NCBI GenBank assembly: GCA_030599705.1
Contig: JAUVNM010000012.1
Coordinates: forward strand, 1 to 14,687
Direction: 5' to 3'
DNA: 14,687 bases
From: Gammaproteobacteria bacterium
GTDB taxonomy: Bacteria > Pseudomonadota > Gammaproteobacteria > UBA9214
Shown: one piece after another, positions 5,722 to 12,872 of the stretch
Numbering within the stretch: the first letter of the stretch is position 1
How the letters are laid out: each line of letters opens with the position of its first letter
Notes under the pieces: model-generated
Databases searched by the model: none
What the model was told of the DNA's origin: nothing
What the model saw: the letters and a program-made list of their open reading frames with translations, nothing else
Translations under genes and position numbers: made by a program

Positions 5722-7014
5722 TTGGACGCCATTCCCTTAAGCGTTCTGTTTATAACGCTGTTCATACTGCTCCTGCTGTCTGCCTTTTTTTCCGGCTCGG
5801 AAACCGGCCTGATGACGCTGAACCGCTACCGGTTGCGGCATCTCGTGGACAAACAGCACCCGGGTGCACGCCGTGCGCAGCAGTTGCTTGACCAGCCGGA
5901 CCGCCTGATTGGACTGATCCTGCTCGGCAACAACCTTGTCAATGTACTGGCCTCCATGCTCACGACCCTGATTGCGCTCAGGGTTGCCGGTGAAGCCGGC
6001 ATGGCCATCGCTGCCGGGCTGCTGGTGCTGGTCATCCTGATATTTGCCGAGGTGACACCGAAGACCCTGGCGGCCCTGCATCCGGAACGTATCGCCTTTC
6101 CGGCTGCATTCATCTATATACCGCTGCTGAGGATCTTATATCCGCTGGTCTGGCTGATCAATATCATCACCAACAACCTGCTGAAACTGCTCGGCGTGCC
6201 CACCAGCAAACAGCACCCGGACGCCCTGTCGTCGGAAGAACTGCGCACCGTCGTCAAGGAAGCCGGGGCCCTGATCCCCAAACGGCACCAGACCATGCTG
6301 CTTAATCTCATCGATCTTGAAAAGGTGACGGTCGAGGATGTCATGGTGCCACGCAACGAGGTGACCGGTATCGACATCAATGATGACTGGGAAACCATCA
6401 GCAGACAGCTTTCCGACAGCCAGTACACGCGCCTGCCTGTCTATCGCGAAACGATCGACCGGGTCATCGGCATCCTGCACATGCGGGATGTCCTGTCATT
6501 AGTGTACCGGGACGAACTGGATGCAGACACACTGCAACGCGTCGTTCGTGATCCCTACTTCATACCGGAAAATACCTCGCTGAACCGCCAGCTCCTGAAC
6601 TTTCAACGTAACAAACGCCGCATCGGATTCGTCGTGGATGAATACGGTGACCTGCAGGGACTCATCACGCTGGAGGACATCCTCGAAGAAGTAGTGGGCG
6701 AGTTCACCACGGACCCCGCCGATCACTACGAAGATATCGTGGCGCAGGAAGACGGCAGCTGGCTGGTCGATGGGTCGACAAGCATCCGCACCCTGAATAC
6801 CGCGCTGCAAATGTCATTGTCCACGGACGGGCCGAGGACCCTGAACGGACTGATAACCGAGTACCTGGAAACGATCCCGGAGAGTGGCACCAGCCTGCTG
6901 CTCGACCAGCGCCCGGTTGATATTATCCAGATCCGTGACAATATGATTAAGACCGTGCGCATTCATGCGCCAATTGCAGCCGTGACAACCGGGATACCCG
7001 GACAGGACACATGA
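5722..7014 (+). CDS. corB: CNNM/CBS-domain transporter-associated protein CorB (HlyC/CorC family)
   Basis: CorB-type proteins are inner-membrane Mg2+ transport or efflux factors of the CNNM family. The 430-residue product has the DUF21/CNNM transmembrane domain at about 6-155, with the signature FFSGSETGLMTLNRYRLRHL near 22-41, LGNNLVNVLAS near 68-78 and FAEVTPKTLAAL near 108-119. It is followed by a CBS pair (about 203-325, from VTVEDVMVPRNEVTGIDIN to FVVDEYGDLQGLITLEDILEE) and a C-terminal CorC_HlyC domain ending DIIQIRDNMIKTVRI. It aligns end to end with E. coli YfjD/CorB. The start is a TTG at 5722-5724 with AGAGG 11 bases upstream; the next in-frame ATG (residue 31) would remove the first membrane helix. 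The last four bases overlap msrB. Confidence 0.94.
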   Translation: MDAIPLSVLFITLFILLLLSAFFSGSETGLMTLNRYRLRHLVDKQHPGARRAQQLLDQPDRLIGLILLGNNLVNVLASMLTTLIALRVAGEAGMAIAAGLLVLVILIFAEVTPKTLAALHPERIAFPAAFIYIPLLRILYPLVWLINIITNNLLKLLGVPTSKQHPDALSSEELRTVVKEAGALIPKRHQTMLLNLIDLEKVTVEDVMVPRNEVTGIDINDDWETISRQLSDSQYTRLPVYRETIDRVIGILHMRDVLSLVYRDELDADTLQRVVRDPYFIPENTSLNRQLLNFQRNKRRIGFVVDEYGDLQGLITLEDILEEVVGEFTTDPADHYEDIVAQEDGSWLVDGSTSIRTLNTALQMSLSTDGPRTLNGLITEYLETIPESGTSLLLDQRPVDIIQIRDNMIKTVRIHAPIAAVTTGIPGQDT

Positions 7015-7412
7015 GCGACAAGACTGACAAGACCGACGCGCAGTGGCGCAAGCAACTCAGCCCGGAGCAATACCGGGTCACCCGTGAGAAAGGGACGGAA
7101 CCGGCCTTCACCGGCGAATACCACGACTGCAAGGACACCGGTATGTATACCTGCGTCTGTTGTGGTGCGCCGCTGTTCAGTTCCGCAGCCAAGTTTGATT
7201 CCGGCAGCGGATGGCCCAGCTTCACCTGTCCCGCAAGCGCGGAAAACATCGCCACGGAAACCGACAACAATCATGGCATGGTCCGCACCGAGGTCATGTG
7301 CGACACCTGCGGCGCACACCTCGGACACGTATTCGAGGACGGCCCCGCACCTGAGGGCTTGCGCTACTGCATCAACTCGGCCTCATTGAAACTGGAACAC
7401 GACGACGACTGA
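7011..7412 (+). CDS. msrB: Peptide-methionine (R)-S-oxide reductase MsrB
   Basis: MsrB reduces the R-epimer of methionine sulfoxide in proteins, using thioredoxin. The 133-residue protein has the structural zinc cysteines Cys48/Cys51 and Cys97/Cys100 (CDTCGAHLGHVFEDGP), and the catalytic cysteine Cys120 in RYCINSASL. The FDSGSGWPSF segment at 62-71 has serine where E. coli MsrB has its resolving cysteine (FDSGCGWPSF), so recycling may use another cysteine such as Cys73 or act directly with thioredoxin. The ATG overlaps the corB stop codon as ATGA, so the two are translationally coupled. It is the last gene of the ypjD-corB-msrB run. No U-rich intrinsic terminator follows, only an inverted REP pair. 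Confidence 0.97.
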   Translation: MSDKTDKTDAQWRKQLSPEQYRVTREKGTEPAFTGEYHDCKDTGMYTCVCCGAPLFSSAAKFDSGSGWPSFTCPASAENIATETDNNHGMVRTEVMCDTCGAHLGHVFEDGPAPEGLRYCINSASLKLEHDDD

Positions 7413-7459
7413 TTCATTGATGTGTCGCGTTATTGCACCCCGAGGGCACTTCTTCAGTC

Positions 7460-7515
7460 TGTAGGGCCGAATTCATTCGGCCAATCTCGACCGGTCGAAT
7501 GAATTCGACCCTACA
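7460..7515. repeat. Inverted REP pair (BIME-like) between convergent msrB and radA
   Basis: TGTAGGGCCGAATTCATTCG (7460-7479) is matched on the opposite strand by TGTAGGGTCGAATTCATTCG (read from 7515 to 7496); 19 of these 20 bases agree. Each half is itself a palindrome around GAATTC, and the two face each other across a short spacer including AATCTC. GTAG heads at both outer ends are the hallmark of REP/BIME elements. It may act as a bidirectional transcription barrier for the two convergent genes. Confidence 0.82.
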
Positions 7516-7582
7516 ATTCTTCCCCGATTCGTGACCGCGCAGCGGGGTAAGGCGCTCGAAATAACAGAATATTCATGTGTTG

Positions 7583-8953
7583 TCAGCTTTGTTCCGAGAT
7601 CCGTTCCAGCACCTGCACCAGCCGGTCGGCGGCAAATACCTCGAGGCCCGCTACCGGTTCCCGTGGTCGATTGGCCGCCGGAATAATGGCCCGCTTGAAA
7701 CCGTGTTTCACCGCTTCGTTCAGCCGGTCCTGGCCGCTAGGCACCGGCCGGAGCTCGCCGGAAAGGCCCACTTCACCGAACACCACAAGGTCACCGGGCA
7801 GCGGCGCATTTCGGAAGCTGGACGTGACGGCCAGCAGGACCGCAAGATCGGCGGCGGTTTCACTGACACGGACACCGCCTACCACGTTCACGAATACGTC
7901 CTGGTCACCGGTAATGAAGTTACCGTGCCGGTGCAGCACCGCGAGCAGCATCGACAGGCGGTTCTGCTCCAGACCCACGGTCACACGCCGCGGGTTGGAC
8001 AGCTGGCTCTGGTCTACCAGCGCCTGCACCTCGACCAGCAGCGGGCGGGTTCCTTCCCAGGTCACCATCACCACACTGCCGGGAACCGCCGTTTCATGGC
8101 GTGACAGAAAGATGGCCGACGGGTTGCGGATTTCCTTCAGACCCGCAGCGGTCATGGCGAACACGCCGAGCTCATTGACGGCACCAAAGCGGTTCTTCAC
8201 GGCACGCAATATCCGGAAACGCTCGCCCGGATCACCCTCGAAATACAACACCGTATCCACCATGTGCTCCAGAACGCGTGGACCGGCAAGGGCGCCCTCC
8301 TTGGTCACATGACCGACCAGGAACATGGCGGTACCGGATTGCTTGGCAAAGCGGACCAGCTGTGCCGCGGTTTCCCGGACCTGCGCAACCGAGCCCGGCG
8401 CGGATTGCAGTGTTTCGGTATACAGTGTCTGGATGGAATCGAGCACCATCACCCGCGGCTGCTCGCGGCGGGCCGCCTCGATTATGTGCTCAACCGAGGT
8501 TTCCGAAACCAGCCTGAGGTCGCTGTCATGCACCCCGAGGCGTTCGGCGCGCAGCTGGATCTGTGCCGGGGATTCCTCGCCGGTGATGTACAGGGCTTTC
8601 ATCTCGCCCGAGAGGGTGGCCAGCACCTGCAGCAACAACGTGGATTTCCCGATACCCGGGTCCCCGCCGATCAGCACGACAGACCCGGCGACCAGCCCGC
8701 CTCCCAGCACCCGGTCCAGTTCCTGCAAACCGGACGAAGAACGGATTTCCGAATCGGCCCGGACCGCCGCCAGCGGCGTCACCGTGACGTTTTTATCTCC
8801 CGGATAACCGGCAAACCGGCCACTGGCAGGGGTGGGCATGGCAACCACTTCCGCAAGGGTATTCCAGGCGCCACAGTCACCACACTGGCCGGCCCACTGC
8901 GGATACTGCGCCCCGCAGGCGCTGCATGCATAGAGTGTTTTTGTCCTGGCCAT
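7583..8953 (-). CDS. radA: DNA repair protein RadA (Sms)
   Basis: RadA is a RecA-like hexameric helicase that extends D-loops in homologous recombination. With the ATG at 8951-8953 the protein has 456 residues, beginning MARTKTLYACSACG. A zinc finger uses Cys10, Cys13, Cys24 and Cys27. The Walker A motif GGDPGIGKST is at 96-105, VMVLDSIQTLY contains Walker B, and the RadA-specific KNRFG motif is at 253-257. The C-terminal third is the Lon-protease-like domain (VNVVGGVRVSETAADLAVLLAV and FGEVGLSGELRPV). The frame stays open upstream to 9052, but those residues are unlike RadA and the ATG fits the family start, though its Shine-Dalgarno sequence is weak. It is convergent with msrB. Confidence 0.97.
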   Translation of the reverse strand: MARTKTLYACSACGAQYPQWAGQCGDCGAWNTLAEVVAMPTPASGRFAGYPGDKNVTVTPLAAVRADSEIRSSSGLQELDRVLGGGLVAGSVVLIGGDPGIGKSTLLLQVLATLSGEMKALYITGEESPAQIQLRAERLGVHDSDLRLVSETSVEHIIEAARREQPRVMVLDSIQTLYTETLQSAPGSVAQVRETAAQLVRFAKQSGTAMFLVGHVTKEGALAGPRVLEHMVDTVLYFEGDPGERFRILRAVKNRFGAVNELGVFAMTAAGLKEIRNPSAIFLSRHETAVPGSVVMVTWEGTRPLLVEVQALVDQSQLSNPRRVTVGLEQNRLSMLLAVLHRHGNFITGDQDVFVNVVGGVRVSETAADLAVLLAVTSSFRNAPLPGDLVVFGEVGLSGELRPVPSGQDRLNEAVKHGFKRAIIPAANRPREPVAGLEVFAADRLVQVLERISEQS

Positions 8954-9083
8954 GAGTCGTATGTCATACACTGATCGCAGGAGCGGGCTGAAGGTGAGGC
9001 GCTTGCGCCGAGAGGCTGCCCTGGGGCATGCCCGCGAATAATTGCTGCACAATTTGGCCGCCGTGCGGCTGCTTCGCTACCAG

Positions 9084-9107
9084 TTCGCCAGCGAGCTGGC
9101 TCCTACA
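9084..9107 (-). repeat. REP-like palindromic unit upstream of radA
   Basis: On the minus strand TGTAGGAGCCAGCTCGCTGG leads into CGAA. The GTAGGAGC head followed by the palindrome CCAGCTCGCTGG is the classic form of REP units in Pseudomonas-like genomes. A second, more degenerate GTAGCGAAGCAGCCGC segment lies next to it at 9062-9080. The unit lies between the 87-residue gene's terminator and radA and belongs to a different sequence class from the other two repeat sites of the window. Confidence 0.7.
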
Positions 9108-9148
9108 CTATCGCCGTAAACGGCGGGGAATTGAACCCATAAGGGATT

Positions 9149-9178
9149 AAAAAAGCCCCCGCTGTAACCAGCGGGGGC
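9149..9178 (-). terminator. Rho-independent terminator of the 87-residue protein gene
   Basis: Minus strand: GCCCCCGCTG, loop GTTA, CAGCGGGGGC and then TTTTTT. The perfect ten-base stem with a T-run lies about 30 bases after the stop codon at 9208. The T-run exists only on this side, so it ends transcription of the small gene before radA. Confidence 0.93.
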
Positions 9179-9207
9179 CTGTTAATATAACTCAGCTGAA
9201 TGATATC

Positions 9208-9471
9208 TTATACAGGACCAATCAGTTTGGCATGAACATTCTGCGACGTGACCTTGCCAAGCACATCCTGTGAGGTCATCAACTCCCTGTTGTACTGAAC
9301 CAGCATGAGATGATAGCGCAGCGGGCAGAATTCAGCCGACCGGATGCCATTCTGGTCCTCCAGTGCCGTGACCAGGACATTACGCCGTTCTTCTCCCAGC
9401 GTTTCATCTACATGCACAATGATTTCAACATTATCTGGTTCCTGCATGATGCTGTGTAGTGCTTCTCCCAT
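9208..9471 (-). CDS. Small HMA/ferredoxin-fold-like protein, function unknown
   Basis: The 87-residue product begins MGEALHSIMQEPDNVEIIVH. The pattern of strand (VEIIVHVDE), helix (EERRNVLVTALEDQ), strands (SAEFCPLRYHLMLVQYN), helix (SQDVLGKVTSQ) and strand (HAKLIGPV) is that of a heavy-metal-associated or other ferredoxin-like fold. It lacks the CxxC metal motif and has a single cysteine, in AEFCPLRYHLMLV. I recall similar orphans annotated as heavy-metal-associated proteins in sulfur-oxidising gammaproteobacteria, but cannot verify it. The frame is open to 9579. I chose the ATG at 9469-9471 because a perfect Shine-Dalgarno AAGGAGGT (9477-9484) lies five bases upstream, and the upstream 36 residues look non-conserved. 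It is a single-gene unit with its own terminator and a Fur-box-like palindrome about 160 bases upstream. Expression should be strong. Confidence 0.8.
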   Translation of the reverse strand: MGEALHSIMQEPDNVEIIVHVDETLGEERRNVLVTALEDQNGIRSAEFCPLRYHLMLVQYNRELMTSQDVLGKVTSQNVHAKLIGPV

Positions 9472-9632
9472 GATGCACCTCCTTACGTGATACTCCTCTT
9501 TATCAGGGCTCTGAAAAGGCTGACCCTGTCTCTGGGTACTCGCTGATGGTCCACCCGTCAGTTCGTTGACTCGACTCATTAAACAGTTCTATGTCACGGT
9601 ACGGTGATATAGATGCCTTCCCGCCGACGACT

Positions 9633-9656
9633 GATAAGAATGGTTCTCAATGATTA
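9633..9656 (-). promoter_or_regulatory. Fur-box-like palindrome upstream of the 87-residue protein gene
   Basis: The plus strand reads GATAAGAATGGTTCTCAATG followed by ATTA. The core resembles common Fur operators of the type GAGAATGATTCTCATT, with mismatches, and is flanked by GATAA and ATGATT half-site-like blocks. It lies between the alr stop and the small gene, about 160 bases before the latter's start codon. No clear sigma-70 -35/-10 pair could be assigned near it. The match is imperfect, so iron control is only suggested. Confidence 0.4.
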
Positions 9657-9699
9657 AATGTAGCCACCGGAAACCGGTTGTCAAGGAGGGCCGGCCTTG

Positions 9700-10776
9700 T
9701 TATTCGATATATTCGCAGCGCACCCGGGAGTTGATGCTGCACAGCAGCTCATAGCCAATGGTGCCGGCACTGGCGGCGACTTCATCGACCGGTAGACCAT
9801 CGCCCCACAGGGTCACGCTAGCGCCGACTGCGGCGCCCGGGTGGCCCCTGAGATCAACGCAGACCATGTCCATGGAGACCCGCCCGATCAGTTGCGCCCG
9901 CCTGCCGTTAATCAACACCGGCATCCCGGCAGGCGCATGGCGCGGGTAACCGTCACCGTAACCGATCGCGGCGACGCCGACCGGCATGGTTTCCGGGCAC
10001 ACCCAGTCACCCCCGTAACCGACGCGCGCACCTTTCTGGTGCGTATTCACGGCGATCAGGGTGGACTCCAGCGTCATGACGGGCTGCAGATCCAGTGCCA
10101 GCGCCGTGGTATCACGTAATGGCGACGCGCCATACAGCATGATGCCGGGGCGGACCCAGTCATAATGGGCATCCTGCCAGGCAAGCACCGCCGCTGAATT
10201 CGCCAGTGAGCGCTCGCCGGTCAGGGACTCCACAGTATTCCGGAACCCCTCGATCTGGGTTGCGGTGTAGTCATCGCCGCTGTCATCCGCGCAGGCAAGG
10301 TGCGACATCCACCGGAGTTCCCCAAGATAATCAATCGTGTCCAGGCGGGTTACCATCTCCGGCACGCTGGTCGGCGCGAACCCCAGCCGGTGCATCCCGG
10401 TATCGATTTTCAGCCAGACATTGAGCGGCCGCCTGAGACGGACCCTTTCCAGCATGGCCAGCTGTTCGCGGTGATGGAGGACGACATCCAGGCGATAGCC
10501 GCTGATCAGCCGCAGCTCGTCGGCGGCAAACGGGCCTTCCAGTAACACGATACGCCGGTCGAAACCCGCCTCGCGCAGGGTGATCGCCTCATTCACACAG
10601 GCGACACCGAAGGCATCGGCCCGTGGCAAGGCCCGTGCAATCCGCGTCAGGCCGTGACCATAGGCATTGGCCTTGATGATTGCCATTACCCGGCTGGCGG
10701 GGGCAGACTCGTTAACGCGGTTGAAGTTGTGTTGCAGGGCTGGCAGGTTGATGCGTACCCGTGCCGGGCGCGTCAT
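9700..10776 (-). CDS. alr: Alanine racemase
   Basis: This PLP enzyme interconverts L- and D-alanine and supplies D-alanine for peptidoglycan. The 358-residue protein starts MTRPARVRINLPALQHNFN. The PLP lysine is Lys35 in MAIIKANAYGHG, and the second catalytic base is Tyr273 in IGYGDGYPRHAP. The TIM barrel (about 1-235) holds WLKIDTGMHRLGF and GIMLYGASPL, and the C-terminal beta domain contains RVSMDMVCVDLRG. The length matches single-domain bacterial Alr. Its ATG overlaps the dnaB stop in ATGA, so it is translationally coupled to dnaB, as in many gammaproteobacteria. No intrinsic terminator was seen in the 118 bases between its stop and the small downstream gene's box. Either alr or dadX could be the name; the dnaB linkage favours alr. 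Confidence 0.97.
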   Translation of the reverse strand: MTRPARVRINLPALQHNFNRVNESAPASRVMAIIKANAYGHGLTRIARALPRADAFGVACVNEAITLREAGFDRRIVLLEGPFAADELRLISGYRLDVVLHHREQLAMLERVRLRRPLNVWLKIDTGMHRLGFAPTSVPEMVTRLDTIDYLGELRWMSHLACADDSGDDYTATQIEGFRNTVESLTGERSLANSAAVLAWQDAHYDWVRPGIMLYGASPLRDTTALALDLQPVMTLESTLIAVNTHQKGARVGYGGDWVCPETMPVGVAAIGYGDGYPRHAPAGMPVLINGRRAQLIGRVSMDMVCVDLRGHPGAAVGASVTLWGDGLPVDEVAASAGTIGYELLCSINSRVRCEYIE

Positions 10777-12170
10777 CCAAAATCCCCGGCGCCGTAGGAA
10801 TCTCCCGAATAATTCTCGAAACGCGTAAATTGCCCGCGGAAGGTGAGGAAGCGTTTGCCAATCGGCCCGTTACGCTGCTTGCTGATGATGATCTCGGCAA
10901 TGCCCTTCTGGGGACTGTCTTCGTTATAGACCTCGTCACGATAGATAAAAATAATGACATCGGCGTCCTGCTCGATGGCGCCGGACTCGCGCAGGTCCGA
11001 CATGACCGGCCGCTTGTCGGTGCGCTGCTCGAGGCCGCGATTCAGCTGCGACAGTGCAACGACCGGCACCTCGAGTTCCTTCGCAAGTGCCTTGAGGTTA
11101 CGTGATATCTCGGATATTTCCGTGGTGCGGTTTTCGCGCGTGCCGGGTACCTGCATCAGCTGCAGGTAATCAATAATAATCAGGCCAATATCATGCTCAC
11201 GCTTCAGGCGGCGTGCACGGGCGCGCAACTCGGTTGGCGACAGCGACGGGGTGTCATCAATAAACAAAGGCGCGTTATCCAGCAGGCTGACGGCCGAGGT
11301 CAACCGCGGCCAGTCATCGTCTTCCAGCTTGCCGGTCCGGACCTTGTGCTGGTCGATATGCCCCAGCGAGGACATCATGCGCAGGGCCAGTTGTTCGCCC
11401 GGCATTTCCATGCTGAAAATGGCCACCGGCAACTGGTGCTTGATAGCGGCATTTTCGGCGAAATTCATTGCCAGCGTGGTCTTGCCCATGGACGGCCGCC
11501 CGGCCACGATAATCAGGTCCGATGGCTGCAGACCGGCCGTCATTTCATCCAGATCGGAAAAGCCGGTGGGTACCCCGGTAAACGGGTCGTCCTGCTGGAA
11601 CAGCTTGTCGATACGATCGACGGCGGCGCCCAGCAGCGAACGGATCGACCGGAAGCCGCGTTTCCCGCGTTTGCCGCGTTCCGCTATCCGAAAGACCTGC
11701 TGCTCCGCATGCTCGAGCAACTCGCCCGAACTCCGGCCTTCGGTCACAAAGGCACTGCCGGCAATGTCATTACCTACCGTGATTAACTCCCGCAACACGG
11801 CATTTTCACGGACGATATCGGCATAGGCCTTGATGTTGGCCGCACTCGGGGTGCTCTGCACCAGGCCACCCAGTGTTGCCAGCCCGCCGGTCGCTTCCAG
11901 CAACTGGTTCTGTTCCAGCCATTCAGACAGGGTGACGGCATCAAACGGGCTGCTGCGATCCGCCAGTTCCGCAATGGCGCGGAAAATCAACCGGTGGTCC
12001 CGGCGATAGAAATCCTCCTCGGTAACATGGTCTGCTACCTTGTCCCAGGACGGGTTATCCAGCATCAAGCCGCCAAGAACGGCCTGCTCTGCCTGGATCG
12101 AATGCGGCGGCACCTGCAACGCATCCGTTTCGGACAGGATTATGTCTGCGGTACGCAGTGTTTCAGCCAT
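10773..12170 (-). CDS. dnaB: Replicative DNA helicase DnaB
   Basis: DnaB is the hexameric 5'-3' helicase at the replication fork, loaded by DnaC or DciA and contacting primase. The 465-residue protein has the N-terminal collar domain (VPPHSIQAEQAVLGGLMLDN at about 20-39, then PSAANIKAYADIVRE). After a basic linker (about 165-180) follows the RecA-like domain, with Walker A GRPSMGKTT at 224-232 and Walker B IGLIIIDYLQLM. It also carries ALSQLNRGLEQRTDKRP, SDLRESGAIEQDADVI and the C-terminal IAEIIISKQRNGPIG. There is no intein. I chose the ATG at 12168-12170, since the frame's upstream extension begins at a TTG and lacks family similarity. The Shine-Dalgarno sequence is weak. The gene is separated from rplI by a terminator and overlaps alr by four bases. 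Confidence 0.98.
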   Translation of the reverse strand: MAETLRTADIILSETDALQVPPHSIQAEQAVLGGLMLDNPSWDKVADHVTEEDFYRRDHRLIFRAIAELADRSSPFDAVTLSEWLEQNQLLEATGGLATLGGLVQSTPSAANIKAYADIVRENAVLRELITVGNDIAGSAFVTEGRSSGELLEHAEQQVFRIAERGKRGKRGFRSIRSLLGAAVDRIDKLFQQDDPFTGVPTGFSDLDEMTAGLQPSDLIIVAGRPSMGKTTLAMNFAENAAIKHQLPVAIFSMEMPGEQLALRMMSSLGHIDQHKVRTGKLEDDDWPRLTSAVSLLDNAPLFIDDTPSLSPTELRARARRLKREHDIGLIIIDYLQLMQVPGTRENRTTEISEISRNLKALAKELEVPVVALSQLNRGLEQRTDKRPVMSDLRESGAIEQDADVIIFIYRDEVYNEDSPQKGIAEIIISKQRNGPIGKRFLTFRGQFTRFENYSGDSYGAGDFG

Positions 12171-12290
12171 GGATTGATAATTATCTGGTAACCGGCCGGT
12201 ATGACATCCGGGGAGCAAAACGAATAAATATCACAAACGGGCGGCAATTAAAATCTTGTGTTTGAGTAGCGTTTATGCGTTCCGCCTGCA

Positions 12291-12337
12291 GGACAAAAAT
12301 ACAAAATAACAACCGGCCGTTTACGGCTGGTTGTTAT
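12291..12337 (-). terminator. Rho-independent terminator of the rpsF-rpsR-DUF2232-rplI operon
   Basis: Read on the minus strand, ATAACAACCAGCCG, loop TAAA and CGGCCGGTTGTTAT form a 14-base stem (one G-U pair), followed by TTTGTATTTTTG. It begins about 47 bases after the rplI stop. It separates the ribosomal operon from dnaB, implying that dnaB-alr has its own promoter in 12171-12290, where only weak candidates are seen. Confidence 0.88.
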
Positions 12338-12383
12338 GTACGCTTTACAAGGTGTTGCACTGCAAGCCTGAGAAGCGGAATTA

Positions 12384-12830
12384 TTATTCAGCTTCAATGA
12401 CCAGTTTCACCGTGACATTGACGTCGGTATGCAGGTGCAGCAGGACCTCATATTCACCCGTTTGCCGGTAGGCGCCCATGGGCAGCCGGACCTCGTGTTT
12501 TTCAACGGCAACGCCGGCCTCGTTGAGCGCATGAGATATCTCCGCAGTACCGATCGAACCAAACAGCTTGCCCTCCTCGCCAGCATTGGCCTCCAGGGTC
12601 ACGGTCATGCCATCGAGCTGGTCACGCCGGGCTGCCGCCGCCGCAAGGGACTCCATCGCGGTTTTCTCAAGTTCCGCCCGGCGCGCCTCGAATTCGGCAA
12701 TATTCTCCGCGGTTGCTGGCGCGGCCTTGCCCTGGGGGATCAGAAAATTACGGCCATACCCGGGTTTCACGCTTACGCGGTCACCCATGATGCCCAGGTT
12801 TTCAATTTTTTCGAGCAGGATAACTTCCAT
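12384..12830 (-). CDS. rplI: 50S ribosomal protein L9
   Basis: L9 binds 23S rRNA near the L1 stalk and limits frameshifting. The 148-residue product, the usual length, starts MEVILLEKIENLGIMGDRVS and continues VKPGYGRNFLIPQGKAAPAT, the N-domain signature. A long central helix (IAEFEARRAELEKTAMESLAAAAARRDQLDG) leads to the C-terminal domain with GKLFGSIGTAEI and the closing VTVKLVIEAE. The ATG at 12828-12830 is preceded by AAGAGGT at seven bases. It is the last gene of the rpsF operon and is followed by a strong terminator. Confidence 0.98.
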   Translation of the reverse strand: MEVILLEKIENLGIMGDRVSVKPGYGRNFLIPQGKAAPATAENIAEFEARRAELEKTAMESLAAAAARRDQLDGMTVTLEANAGEEGKLFGSIGTAEISHALNEAGVAVEKHEVRLPMGAYRQTGEYEVLLHLHTDVNVTVKLVIEAE

Positions 12831-12872
12831 CGTTACGACCTCTTGCCAGATTAATTCAAATGTCCAGTTGGT

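Noticed and set aside
6882..6900. TGGCAC...TGCTG resembling a second sigma-54 promoter
   Set aside because: GG-to-GC spacing is nine, not ten, and the site lies inside corB.
12171..12218. TTG start giving dnaB 16 extra residues
   Set aside because: The added residues have no similarity to DnaB; the ATG at 12170 gives a normal-length protein.
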